From: Acidobacteriota bacterium
GTDB taxonomy: Bacteria; Acidobacteriota; Terriglobia; 20CM-2-55-15
Reading direction: 5' to 3'
Length of the DNA stretch: 34,617 nucleotides
Assembly: GCA_003223875.1 (NCBI GenBank)
Contig: QHWY01000062.1
Span: 1-34,617 of the forward strand
A program made the position numbers and the translations under genes. Shown in pieces: positions 6,108 to 14,644 of the stretch (positions within the stretch are counted from its first letter, which is position 1; each line of letters opens with the position of its first letter). Under the pieces are notes generated by a model that did not search any database, was not told the DNA's origin, and was given only the letters and a program-made list of their open reading frames with translations.

Positions 6108-7135
6108 AAGTCAATTTGTGCCACTATGAAGACGACGGAAAACGCTGGCAGGAATTTGTCGACCGCCAGATTCAGAGCACTTATTGCCATCGCTGGAATT
6201 GGAAGCAGGTCATCGAAAATAGTTTTGGGTGGCCGACTTACTATTTGATGGCCGAAGACGATTCTGGTGTCCGAGGGGTTCTCCCCATCGTTTGGCAGAG
6301 GAGTTGGCTCTTCGGCAGCTTTCTTTCGTCGCTGCCCTTTTTGAATGCGGGCGGAATCCTGGCGGAGACGGACCTCGCTAAACAAACGCTGCTGTCCGCT
6401 GCGATTGATCTTTCGAAAAGTGTTCAGGCCAATCATTTGGAACTGCGCCACCGGGAAGACCAGGAACTTGGGCTCGCCAGGAAAATGAACAAAGTGACGG
6501 TTGTGTTGCCGGTTGATGCCGATTCCGAAAAGATGTGGAAAGCTCTGGATACCAAAATCCGCACCAAGGTTCGAAAATCCCAAAGCCGTGGGTTATCCGC
6601 AGAATTCGGTCGAGAGGAATTTTTGAACGACTTTTACTCGGTTCTTTCTGCGAACATGCGTGACCTTGGCACACCGGTTTACAAAATAAGATTCTTTCAC
6701 GAGATTCTGAACGCGTTTCCCAGGGATACTTATATTTGCCGCATCCTGCACGAAGGTCGAACGATAGCGGCTTCATTTCTTTGTGGATATCGTGACCGAA
6801 TCGAAGCGGTGTGGAGCTCTTCACTCAAGGATTCTCTCAAATTGAAGCCGAACATGTTTCTCTACTGGAACCTGTTTTGTTTCGCGGCTCAGCAGGGCTA
6901 CCGGACATTCGATTTCGGACGTTCCACGGTCGATTCGGGAACACACGCATTCAAGATGCAGTGGGGCTCCCAAACGATTCCGCTCCACTGGGAATATTGG
7001 CTGCCAGGCGGACGCGCACTGCCAGAGATCAATCCGCAAAACCCAAAATACGGTATGGCTATCCGGCTCTGGCAGAAGATGCCGCTGATGCTGACGAACA
7101 GGGTGGGACCTCACATTGCTCGATGTCTTCCCTGA
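6098..7135 (+). CDS. FemAB-like acyltransferase of XrtA/PEP-CTERM EPS type, 345 aa
   Basis: The protein has the double-GNAT shape of FemAB proteins. The second half carries the long acceptor-domain signature: RTKVRKSQSRGLSAEFG (about 156-172), GRTIAASFLCGYRDRIEAVWSSSL, then FDFGRSTVDSGTHAFKMQWG (about 280-300). This FDFGRS...FK..WG pattern is the hallmark of the FemAB-related family tied to exosortase-A EPS loci. Known FemAB enzymes move amino acids from aminoacyl-tRNA to a glycan peptide; the substrate of this subfamily is not established. The GTG at 6098 has GAGGAG eight bases upstream and overlaps the preceding gene by ten bases. An ATG at 6104 is possible. It is coupled to the sulfatase-fold gene. 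Confidence 0.85.
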   Translation: MRMKVNLCHYEDDGKRWQEFVDRQIQSTYCHRWNWKQVIENSFGWPTYYLMAEDDSGVRGVLPIVWQRSWLFGSFLSSLPFLNAGGILAETDLAKQTLLSAAIDLSKSVQANHLELRHREDQELGLARKMNKVTVVLPVDADSEKMWKALDTKIRTKVRKSQSRGLSAEFGREEFLNDFYSVLSANMRDLGTPVYKIRFFHEILNAFPRDTYICRILHEGRTIAASFLCGYRDRIEAVWSSSLKDSLKLKPNMFLYWNLFCFAAQQGYRTFDFGRSTVDSGTHAFKMQWGSQTIPLHWEYWLPGGRALPEINPQNPKYGMAIRLWQKMPLMLTNRVGPHIARCLP

Positions 7136-7182
7136 TTAATCCGCGCAGTCGGTGGCCAAAAAGTTCTTCCTGTTGAATAAGT

Positions 7183-7200
7183 GAATCTTGACAAAGATTC
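7183..7200. promoter_or_regulatory. Inverted repeat over a -35 box (operator candidate)
   Basis: GAATCTT at 7183-7189, GACA spacer, then AAGATTC at 7194-7200 form a perfect 7-bp inverted repeat. The TTGACA -35 (7188-7193) lies at its centre, so a dimeric regulator bound here would block RNA polymerase. It could also fold as a small hairpin in readthrough RNA. Confidence 0.4.
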
Positions 7201-7215
7201 ATCGCTCCGAAAAAT
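7188..7215 (+). promoter_or_regulatory. Candidate promoter for the 7383-17663 operon
   Basis: TTGACA (7188-7193), a 16-base spacer and AAAAAT (7210-7215). The -35 is perfect and the -10 matches four of six consensus bases. An exact ops match lies 85 nt downstream and the first gene starts 167 nt downstream. Confidence 0.4.
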
Positions 7216-7292
7216 GCTTAGTGGCCCAGAAAACAGCAACTTGCATTGTTGCGCGTCAGCCATTCGACCGTTTCGCCTCCAACGCGAACGGG

Positions 7293-7311
7293 AGTGGGAT
7301 GGCGGTAGCAT
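7293..7311 (+). promoter_or_regulatory. Ops site 4 (exact match), leader of the long central operon
   Basis: GGCGGTAGCAT at 7301-7311 matches the RfaH ops consensus GGCGGTAGNNT exactly. The upstream ACTC seen at the other sites is absent here (AGTG instead). It lies 72 nt before the ATG of the first gene in a run of co-directional genes extending about 10 kb, the kind of long operon for which antitermination matters most. Confidence 0.6.
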
Positions 7312-7382
7312 ACCTAAGCCTCGTCGATTGCATTCCTAGTTTGGAGAGCATCCACCCACTTACCGGCCCATTGAATACGTAA

Positions 7383-9299
7383 ATGATAGAACTTTGCGCC
7401 ATCACATACTCTGACGTGGGTGCTGCAATCAGACACCAGCGACACCTGCCCGGGCGTCCTACGCTACGCGGCACGTGTGCGAAATATTATTCAGAATGCG
7501 GGCGCACAGTGAAGGGGCTCGCCATGAGCCTTTGGGGCGACGAGCTCATCAACCAATTTGCGTACGATACTCCTGAAATCAGCATCATTTGTCGCACGGA
7601 TTTGCTGATTCGGGATTCACGATTACACGCGGAATACAATGTGTATCCTGCCCGGTTTTTGGCGTCGCTGTACGAGCAGCAGGGCGATTTATTCGTTAGG
7701 GAGCTAAGAGGCACTTTCGCAATTATTCTGTATGACAAGAAAGCACGGGTGCTGAAGGCCTGGACGGATCCCTTCGGTTCAGAACGATTGGTATTCACAA
7801 ATCCGCAAGGTTTCACGGCCGTTGCGACGGATTTGCGCCTATTGTTGCCGTTGTTCACTGAAAGACCCGATATAGATCCGGTAGCCGTCCAGCAGTATCT
7901 CCAATACACATGTATTCCGGCTCCCAAGACAATCTTCAGGGGAATTTCGAGGCTAGAACCTGGCCATCAACTCACGTCTGGTACTGCCGTTGCGACCCGA
8001 TCGTACTGGGATATGACCTATGCCCAGAACGAGGACAGAACCGAGAAAGCGTGGATTGACGAAACAGAAAATGCATTGCGTTCTGCGGTCTCGCTGAATA
8101 TGACAGGTCTCGAGCCCTCCCGGATGGGCTGCTTCTTGAGTGGGGGCACCGACAGCAGCTCAATCGTCGGCATGCTCTCGCAGCTCACAACAGAACCGGC
8201 TCGAACCTTCTCAATCGGCTTCGACGATTCACGTTATAACGAAATGCATTATGCGCGCATCACAGCAAGGCATAACAAATCCAGTCACCACGAATATTTC
8301 GTCACGCCAAATGACGTTCTCGCGCTCATCGAGCGAGCCATTCCGGCCTACGATGAGCCGTTTGGAAACTCCTCGATCATTCCAACCTATTATTGCGCGC
8401 GTTTGGCCGCGGAAAATGGCGTCACGCACTTATTAGCCGGCGACGGAGGCGATGAACTGTTCGGCGGGAATTCACGGTATGCGGATGACCGCGTGTTTCA
8501 GCATTACAGTGAATTGCCAATCTGGATGCAGCGGCTGGTCATCGAACCGGCGGTGTCGCTTGGCAATTCTTGGACGCGGCTTCGCTTTTTCGATCTCGCG
8601 GCTCGTTACATACGGCGCTCGAAAATCAGTATTCCTGACCGATGGTTCTCATACTCTCTTTTGTCTAGTGTGCCGAATCAGGAGTTAGTCAGTTCCGATT
8701 TTCTAGCCAGCGTGCAGGGACAGCATCCTCTAGAACCCGCTAGAAGACACTTTGCTTCAGCCCCTTCCCGGCATCCTCTAAATCGGTACCTATACTTGGA
8801 TCTGAAGATCACCATTGGGGACAACGACCTCCGCAAGGTAACGGTGATGTCACAACTAGCCGGAGTGACGGCACGCTATCCGATGCTGGATCCGACACTG
8901 GCACAGTTCACCGGAACCATCCCGCCTCATTTGAAAGTGCGCAAATCACAGTTACGGTACCTGTTCAAAAAGTCGATGGCGGGTGTTCTGCCACCCGCTG
9001 TGATTAAGAAGCAAAAACATGGGTTCGGCCTTCCATATTGCATTTGGGTTGGTGAGCGCGGTCCGCTGCAGGATTTCACATTCGACGTTTTAGGCAGCAC
9101 GCGGTGCCGCCAACGCGGGTATTTTCGGCCAGATCTCTTCGAGTGGCTATGGTCTCAGTACGACTCCGTGCATCAGAAATTCTACGGAGACCTCCTCTGG
9201 GTGTTTATGATGCTCGAACTATGGCATCTTAAGCATGATGAAGCTGCCATGGCACGGCAACAGCAGGAAGTCGTCCCACTCTCACACGGGGTTAACTGA
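7383..9299 (+). CDS. Asparagine-synthase-family protein with degenerate glutaminase half, 638 aa
   Basis: The synthetase half is well kept: the PP-loop SGGTDSSS (253-260) and LLAGDGGDELFGG (350-362) bind and activate with ATP. The N-terminal glutamine-amidotransferase half looks disabled. The protein begins MIELCAITYSD, so the only candidate nucleophile, Cys5, is not at position 2. The usual R-R-L-S-I-I-D and F-N-G-E-I-Y-N motifs are absent. The TAA touching the ATG in frame rules out an upstream start. The fold matches AsnB-like enzymes that use another amine donor, as in beta-lactam synthetase. It is followed by the deacetylase with a 1-nt overlap. I infer an ATP-dependent amide-forming step on a sugar or its precursor; the substrate is unknown. 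Confidence 0.85.
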   Translation: MIELCAITYSDVGAAIRHQRHLPGRPTLRGTCAKYYSECGRTVKGLAMSLWGDELINQFAYDTPEISIICRTDLLIRDSRLHAEYNVYPARFLASLYEQQGDLFVRELRGTFAIILYDKKARVLKAWTDPFGSERLVFTNPQGFTAVATDLRLLLPLFTERPDIDPVAVQQYLQYTCIPAPKTIFRGISRLEPGHQLTSGTAVATRSYWDMTYAQNEDRTEKAWIDETENALRSAVSLNMTGLEPSRMGCFLSGGTDSSSIVGMLSQLTTEPARTFSIGFDDSRYNEMHYARITARHNKSSHHEYFVTPNDVLALIERAIPAYDEPFGNSSIIPTYYCARLAAENGVTHLLAGDGGDELFGGNSRYADDRVFQHYSELPIWMQRLVIEPAVSLGNSWTRLRFFDLAARYIRRSKISIPDRWFSYSLLSSVPNQELVSSDFLASVQGQHPLEPARRHFASAPSRHPLNRYLYLDLKITIGDNDLRKVTVMSQLAGVTARYPMLDPTLAQFTGTIPPHLKVRKSQLRYLFKKSMAGVLPPAVIKKQKHGFGLPYCIWVGERGPLQDFTFDVLGSTRCRQRGYFRPDLFEWLWSQYDSVHQKFYGDLLWVFMMLELWHLKHDEAAMARQQQEVVPLSHGVN

Positions 9300-10318
9300 T
9301 GTTGCGCTCGATGGCAAAGATCGCCGTGCGTCTCGATGTCGATAACGCGGCCAATCGGATCGTAGAAGGCTTCTATTGCAATTCCCGTCATGTGGCCTCT
9401 CGATTGGCACGGCGCTTTCAGGTGCTCGCATACCATAAAGTGTCTCCGGATCCACACCCCTTCTTCGAGCCCGATCATCCGACGGCGTTCGAGCAGCATA
9501 TGCGTTTTCTGAGTCGCTGCTACCGCGTAATGCCTCTAATGGAATTGGTGGAGCGTAACCGTCGTGGTGATATCCCGCACCGAGCGGTCGCAATCACGTT
9601 CGATGACGGTTATCGCGATAATTACGAATACGCCTTTCCTATCCTGAAAAAATATGGCATTCCCGCCACAATATTTGTCGCTACTGGTTCGATCGATACC
9701 GGCGAGCCGTTATGGCATGACAGAATTTTCGATTCATTCCGTTATACAAGAAGAGAGCATGTCTCCTTGCGCCACATTGGTCTGAGGGACTTTTCATTGG
9801 AAACTGATCAGCTCCGCCGGCACAGCCTTGCCCTTGTACTGACCAGAGCTAAAGAACTGTACGGCCACTCCCGGTGTAAGTTTGTTGAGGAAGTCGAAAA
9901 GGCACTGAAGCCAAACCTTCCCGCAAGCCTCAAACACCGCATGTTGACCTGGCAGCAAATACGTGAAATGCATCAAAACGGGATTGTATTTGGCTCACAT
10001 ACCGTGACCCATCCGGTTTTGTCTCGCATTCCACGCGACGAGGTTGTCAAGGAGCTAAGCGAATCGAAGCGCCAACTTTCGGAGCACCTCAACACAACCG
10101 TATGCGCTTTTGCTTATCCGAACGGTCATTCCGCGGATTACAACGATGAAGTGAAAACAGTCCTGAAGGAGACCGGTTATCTCTGCGCGGTCAACTGTGA
10201 ATCGGGATTCAATCACGTATTTTCAGACCCGTTCGAAATCAGGCGTGGCAAGCCATGGCATAAGGAAATCGAACTGTTCCGTATGGCGTTTTTCCTCCAG
10301 CGGCACGGCCTGAACTGA
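9299..10318 (+). CDS. Polysaccharide deacetylase (NodB fold), 339 aa
   Basis: NodB motifs are clear: AITFDDGYRDN (about 97-107) with the catalytic base and metal Asp, GSHTVTHPVLS (about 231-241) with the two metal His, and FAYPNGH (about 268-274). Enzymes of this family remove N- or O-acetyl groups from polysaccharides using a divalent metal. N-terminal sequence such as FQVLAYHKVSPDPHPFFEP is typical of the YHxV subgroup found in exosortase-A EPS loci. No signal peptide is obvious, so the protein may be cytoplasmic or exported with a partner. The ATG overlaps the previous stop by one base, so the two genes are coupled. An internal ATG at residue 5 is also possible. Confidence 0.88.
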   Translation: MLRSMAKIAVRLDVDNAANRIVEGFYCNSRHVASRLARRFQVLAYHKVSPDPHPFFEPDHPTAFEQHMRFLSRCYRVMPLMELVERNRRGDIPHRAVAITFDDGYRDNYEYAFPILKKYGIPATIFVATGSIDTGEPLWHDRIFDSFRYTRREHVSLRHIGLRDFSLETDQLRRHSLALVLTRAKELYGHSRCKFVEEVEKALKPNLPASLKHRMLTWQQIREMHQNGIVFGSHTVTHPVLSRIPRDEVVKELSESKRQLSEHLNTTVCAFAYPNGHSADYNDEVKTVLKETGYLCAVNCESGFNHVFSDPFEIRRGKPWHKEIELFRMAFFLQRHGLN

Positions 10319-10348
10319 ACGTCCCCATCATATTGATAAATTAAATCT

Positions 10349-12220
10349 ATGTGCGGCATTTCCGGTTTCATGTATTTCGACAGTGCGCCGGTCCACGAAC
10401 GTATTGTTCACGCAATGTCGGATGTCCAACAACACCGCGGTCCCGATCAGTCGGGAGTCTATTTGGGTTCCGGAGTCGCGCTTGGACACCGCCGCCTGAG
10501 CATCATTGATCTGAGTTCGGGAAAGCAACCTCTCGCGAATGAAAACGGCACGGTATGGATCAGCTTCAACGGAGAAATCTACAACTACATGGATCTCCGC
10601 CGGAAATTAGAGGGATCTCACCAGTTTCTTACACGCAGCGATACGGAAACCATCGTTCATCTTTATGAGTCATATCCCTCTACGTTCGTGAGCCAACTCC
10701 GGGGCATGTTTGCATTTGCTTTATGGGATGCGAACAACCGGACAATGATTCTGGCACGCGACCGCGTTGGAAAGAAGCCGCTCTATTACTACCTTGATGA
10801 TCAGAAACTGGTCTTCGCATCGGAGATCAAATCCATACTTCAGCATCCCGCTTTGAATTTGGATGTAGATGAGTTGGCTGTGAGCGATTACCTCTCGCTG
10901 GGATACATTCCTGCGCCCAAATCGATCTACAGGTCCATTCGCAAGGTGCGTCCGGGACATTACTTGGTTGTGAAGCCCGGCAGAGTCGAGGAAGTGGAAT
11001 ACTGGGATCTCAGTTTTCGCGAGGGCGAGCCCCGGTCAGAGCAACAATGGCGCGACGCACTGCTCGAAGAATTCGAAACATCGGTGAACATCCGCTTGAT
11101 GAGTGAAGTGCCGCTCGGGGGTTTCCTTTCGGGAGGGATCGATTCGTCAGGTGTCGTAGCGATGATGACTAAACTTGTCAATCATCCCGTCAAAACAGCC
11201 ACGATTGGTTTCGAGGAAGAAGCGTTCGACGAGTCCAAGTTTGCGCGGCAGGTCTCAGATCATCTGAAGACGGACCATCACGAGCGCATCGTGACACCCG
11301 AAAAGATCGCTACGATCGAAAAACTTTCCTGGCATTACGATGAGCCATTCGCTGACTCGTCGGCTCTGCCGACTTATTTCGTCAGCCAGGTGGCTCGCGA
11401 AAAAGTGACCGTCGCATTGAGCGGCGACGGAGGAGACGAGAGTTTCGCCGGATATTCGCGATACTACATGGATATGCAGGAGAATCGAATGCGCAGGGTT
11501 CTCCCTCTCAGTGTCCGAAGAACGCTTTTCGGACCGCTCGCCATGGTGTATCCGAAGATGGATTGGGCTCCACGGTTTCTGCGAGCAAAGACGACTCTTC
11601 AGAGTCTTACTTTCGATCCGGCCGAAGGATACTTTGAGACGATGTCGACGTTCCGGCGTCATGACAAACCCAAAATCATTTCCAACGACTTCAAACAGCG
11701 CCTGGGAAGTTACGATACGACCGATATCTTTCGCGACTGTTACGGCCGAGCAGATACTGCCGATCCATTGTCCCGAATTCAGTATCTGGACGTGAAGACG
11801 TACCTCACCGACGATATTCTGACCAAAGTCGACCGAGCCAGTATGGCCAATTCGCTCGAGGTCCGCTGTCCGCTGCTGGATCACAAACTCATGGAGCTAG
11901 TCGCCTCGATGCCTTCCAGGCTCAAATTAAAAGGGGCTCTCGGCAAGTACATTTTCAAGAAAGCAATGGAGCAGCAACTGCCCAAAAATATTATCTACCG
12001 GAACAAAATGGGATTTGCTATTCCGCTCGCAAATTGGTTCCGCAATGGAATTCGCGATTACGCGCGCGCCCACATTCTCGAGCGCGAGGATCCCTATCTG
12101 TCGAGTTCGTTTATCAGAAAAATCTGGAACCAGCATCAGACCGGATATCGAGACCGTTCTTCACAACTGTGGAACATTCTGATGTTCAGGTTATGGCTCA
12201 ATCGGCACGCACGCTTGTAA
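10349..12220 (+). CDS. asnB: Asparagine synthase (glutamine-hydrolysing), XrtA-type amidotransferase, 623 aa
   Basis: Both halves are complete. Cys2 follows the start Met (MCGISGFMYF), and the glutaminase motifs HRRLSIIDL (47-55) and FNGEIYNY (73-80) are present. The synthetase PP-loop is SGGIDSSG (261-268), and ALSGDGGDE follows. Known enzymes make asparagine from aspartate, ATP and glutamine; members inside EPS loci are thought to amidate sugar carboxylates or precursors. It sits 30 bases after the deacetylase and directly touches the next GT4 gene. Contrast with the degenerate homologue at 7383: only this copy can supply ammonia from glutamine, so the two may work on different donors. Product assignment confident, physiological substrate inferred. 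Confidence 0.9.
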   Translation: MCGISGFMYFDSAPVHERIVHAMSDVQQHRGPDQSGVYLGSGVALGHRRLSIIDLSSGKQPLANENGTVWISFNGEIYNYMDLRRKLEGSHQFLTRSDTETIVHLYESYPSTFVSQLRGMFAFALWDANNRTMILARDRVGKKPLYYYLDDQKLVFASEIKSILQHPALNLDVDELAVSDYLSLGYIPAPKSIYRSIRKVRPGHYLVVKPGRVEEVEYWDLSFREGEPRSEQQWRDALLEEFETSVNIRLMSEVPLGGFLSGGIDSSGVVAMMTKLVNHPVKTATIGFEEEAFDESKFARQVSDHLKTDHHERIVTPEKIATIEKLSWHYDEPFADSSALPTYFVSQVAREKVTVALSGDGGDESFAGYSRYYMDMQENRMRRVLPLSVRRTLFGPLAMVYPKMDWAPRFLRAKTTLQSLTFDPAEGYFETMSTFRRHDKPKIISNDFKQRLGSYDTTDIFRDCYGRADTADPLSRIQYLDVKTYLTDDILTKVDRASMANSLEVRCPLLDHKLMELVASMPSRLKLKGALGKYIFKKAMEQQLPKNIIYRNKMGFAIPLANWFRNGIRDYARAHILEREDPYLSSSFIRKIWNQHQTGYRDRSSQLWNILMFRLWLNRHARL

Positions 12221-13330
12221 ATGCAGCGCCACATCAGAATCCTTCACGTATTGCATGCCTTTTCGCATGGTGGCCTCGAAAATGGCATCGTCAATATCAT
12301 TAACCGCTCCCCGGACCATTTGGTTCATGAACTATGTTTTCTTCATCGCGGCGGAGAGTTTCTTCAGCGGCTCGAGCGGCCTGTCCGATATTACGAACTG
12401 CACAAGCGTCCTGGAAATGATGTGCGGCTGATCTTCCGCCTTCGTGAACTGTTCCGGCAAAGCAATGTTGATCTCGTCCATACGAGAAACTGGGCGGGTT
12501 TCGATGGGATTCTGGCTGCTTGCCTGACGCTTCGACCAGCCGTAATCCACAGCGAGCACGGCCGCGATATTGCAGATCCCGATGGTAAGAACCGCCGGAG
12601 AAATCTGGCTCGTCGGGCGATGGCGTTCCGCACGTCGAAATTCATCGCGGTCTCAAGAGATCTCTATCGATGGCTGAAAGGAACGGTTCGGATCCCCGAA
12701 GAGAAATTGTTATGCATTCCCAACGGAGTCGATACAGATCGATTTCGGCCGGGGCGGAATCTCGAGTTGAGGAGAAGCTGGGGCATCGCGGAGGATGAGT
12801 TCATTGTCGGGGCCGTTGGACGGCTGGATCCGATCAAGAATCACGCGGGGCTGGTTTCTGCAGTCCGTTCACTCCAGCTTACAGGCTACAAGGTGCGATT
12901 GGTCATTGCAGGCGATGGACCCGAACGCGTGAAAATCGAGAAACTGCTGGCCTCTTCTTTCGTTCAGAGGCCGATTCTTTTGGGAGCCCGCTCCGACGTG
13001 GCTGAATTGTACAGAGCCTTTGATCTCTTTGTTTTGAACTCTTTCGCCGAGGGAATGTCGAACACATTGCTCGAAGCCATGGCTTCCGGATTACCGGCTG
13101 TTTGCACTGCAGTGGGGGGCAATGTAGAGCTCGTGCAGGATGGGCGACACGGAATTCTCATTAAAGCGAGTGACGACATGGCCCTGGCCGAAGCGATCCG
13201 CCAATACGTCCGCTCACCGGAAATGCGGATAGCCCACGGATATAACGCCAGATCTTTGATCGTGGATCAGTTTTCGCTCGAGCAGATGGTGCACAGCTAC
13301 ATATCCCTCTACGAGTCTGCAGCAGCCTAA
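12221..13330 (+). CDS. GT4 glycosyltransferase, XrtA/PEP-CTERM type (TIGR03088-like), 369 aa
   Basis: GT-B fold retaining glycosyltransferase. The N-terminal acceptor domain starts ILHVLHAFSHGGLENGIVNIINR, the G-G-L-E-N signature of the sugar transferase typical of exosortase-A EPS loci. The donor domain has GAVGRLDPIKNH (about 192-203), VIAGDGPER and the E-x7-E motif in FAEGMSNTLLEAMASGLP (about 276-293). It starts directly after the asparagine synthase stop. It acts in the cytoplasm on lipid-linked intermediates. Sugar specificity cannot be read from sequence. Confidence 0.88.
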   Translation: MQRHIRILHVLHAFSHGGLENGIVNIINRSPDHLVHELCFLHRGGEFLQRLERPVRYYELHKRPGNDVRLIFRLRELFRQSNVDLVHTRNWAGFDGILAACLTLRPAVIHSEHGRDIADPDGKNRRRNLARRAMAFRTSKFIAVSRDLYRWLKGTVRIPEEKLLCIPNGVDTDRFRPGRNLELRRSWGIAEDEFIVGAVGRLDPIKNHAGLVSAVRSLQLTGYKVRLVIAGDGPERVKIEKLLASSFVQRPILLGARSDVAELYRAFDLFVLNSFAEGMSNTLLEAMASGLPAVCTAVGGNVELVQDGRHGILIKASDDMALAEAIRQYVRSPEMRIAHGYNARSLIVDQFSLEQMVHSYISLYESAAA

Positions 13331-13334
13331 GCGC

Positions 13335-13826
13335 ATGCGCGACTATCTCATCATTGGAGTTGTGCTGGCGAGCTTACCGATTGGCTTCTTCAGGCCGTTT
13401 TACGGGTTACTCGTCTATGCCTGGATAAGTTACATGTATCCCCACATGCTTGCCTGGTCGTTTGCCCAAACATTCCCAGTAGCGAAGCTGAGTGCACTTG
13501 CGGTAATGACCGGTTTCATTGTTTCCCCAAACGGCAATCTCGCCGCAATGGCACAAAAGCAAAATGTTGCAATGCTCCTGCTTTGGTGCACCTTTTCAAT
13601 ATCCACTGTGTTTGCCATTTATCCCGAAGACGCCTGGAACAAATGGCAAGACGCTTCAAAGCTGATTTTGATGTCCGTGCTGGCTTCCCTGCTCTTGCGA
13701 AACCGCAGACAAATACGACAGTTTATGCTGGGGTTTTTGGGGATTGAAAGGCGGCTTGTTTGGTCTCGCTACCGGCGGACAGCAGATTGTGTACGGCCCA
13801 CAGCCGAGCGTCATGGACGGAAATAA
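13335..13826 (+). CDS. O-antigen-ligase-like protein, 5' part before a frameshift
   Basis: This frame encodes the first part of a polytopic membrane protein: hydrophobic helices at about residues 4-30, 45-65, 76-95 and 108-125. The opening RDYLIIGVVLASLPIGFFRPFYGLLVYAWISYMYPH is typical of the O-glycosylation ligase associated with exosortase A. After about residue 131 (MLGF) the hydrophobic reading stops making sense and a basic junk tail (LVWSRYRRTADCVRP) follows. The expected continuation, GFWGLKGGLFGL, is in the +1 frame. Dropping one G of the GGGG at 13730-13733 restores a single open frame from 13335 to 14625 (about 430 aa). Treat it as a broken gene or a sequencing error. Confidence 0.75.
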   Translation: MRDYLIIGVVLASLPIGFFRPFYGLLVYAWISYMYPHMLAWSFAQTFPVAKLSALAVMTGFIVSPNGNLAAMAQKQNVAMLLLWCTFSISTVFAIYPEDAWNKWQDASKLILMSVLASLLLRNRRQIRQFMLGFLGIERRLVWSRYRRTADCVRPTAERHGRK

Positions 13827-14625
13827 CGCGATTGGGCTTGCTCTGAACATGTGCCTTCCGTTGTTGTGGTACCTGTCATCTCAGGAACACGGATGGCTGA
13901 AACGAGTTTTACAAATCGTCTTCTTTCTCACGATTCCGGCCGTCATGTTCACATACTCCCGCGGCAGCATGCTTGCATTGGCCATCTTACTGCTTGTCAT
14001 GATGCTTAAAAGTAGACATCGGATCGTAATGATCTTTGCGGCGCTGATAGGTATTATCCTGGCCCTGCCATTCATCCCGGAGAAATGGCTAGAACGGCAA
14101 CAGAGTATCTTGAGTTATACAGAGGACGGGTCAGCCATGTCCAGGCTTGACAATTGGAAATTTTGTTGGCGAGTTGCGCAGGATTATCCTCTCACGGGGG
14201 CGGGCTTTGCTTTTTCGTCGCGGGAAATGTTTGAGAAATACGCTCCCGAGTTCATCCTCAAGTACAACGGAAAAGTCTGGAATACACATAACATCTTCTT
14301 CAGCATGCTGACAAGTCACGGCTTTCCTGGACTAATTGCTTTCGTGCTTATGATTCTGTTCTGCATGGTCAGTTGTGTTCAGCTCAAATGGAGCGTCCGC
14401 CATGTTCCGGACTTGGCATGGGTAAAGACGTATTCCGAAATGATCCAGCTGAGCTTGCTTGCGTTCATCATAAATGGCATGTTCGTGAATATGGAATATT
14501 TCGATTTGCCATACCACTGGGTATCGGTAACCGCCTGCCTGACAGTCATCGTAAGCCGGGAACTTGCACGGACGAACGACAGCGGATCGTACGTCAGCAC
14601 TCCGTTGCACGCCGCGGCGATATAG
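13744..14625 (+). CDS. O-antigen-ligase-like protein, 3' part after a frameshift
   Basis: This frame holds the rest of the ligase. It begins KGGLFGLATGGQQIVYGPQPSVMDGNNAIGLALNM, a well-conserved segment of the exosortase-A-associated ligase family. About five further membrane helices follow, with the periplasmic loop typical of Wzy/WaaL proteins (RLDNWKFCWRVAQDYPLTGAGFAF, about 128-151, and WNTHNIFFSMLTSHGFPGL). The TTG at 13744 is only the first possible start in this frame and is probably not used. It is the second half of the gene beginning at 13335. If the break is real, polymerisation or ligation at this locus may be lost unless another copy exists. Confidence 0.75.
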   Translation: MKGGLFGLATGGQQIVYGPQPSVMDGNNAIGLALNMCLPLLWYLSSQEHGWLKRVLQIVFFLTIPAVMFTYSRGSMLALAILLLVMMLKSRHRIVMIFAALIGIILALPFIPEKWLERQQSILSYTEDGSAMSRLDNWKFCWRVAQDYPLTGAGFAFSSREMFEKYAPEFILKYNGKVWNTHNIFFSMLTSHGFPGLIAFVLMILFCMVSCVQLKWSVRHVPDLAWVKTYSEMIQLSLLAFIINGMFVNMEYFDLPYHWVSVTACLTVIVSRELARTNDSGSYVSTPLHAAAI

Positions 14626-14644
14626 CTCCATAACACATAGCTCT

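Larger units (their letters stand above)
7136..7382. other. 247-bp leader and promoter region before the degenerate asparagine synthase
   Basis: No gene is visible. The region holds a TTGACA promoter (7188-7215) inside a perfect inverted repeat (7183-7200), and an exact ops match at 7301-7311. The in-frame TAA at 7380-7382 touches the ATG of the next gene, which fixes its start. There is no clear terminator after the FemAB-like gene. Confidence 0.5.

Noticed and set aside
7301..7311. Sigma-54 promoter reading of TGGCGG
   Set aside because: No GC at the required spacing, and a TTGACA promoter already lies upstream.
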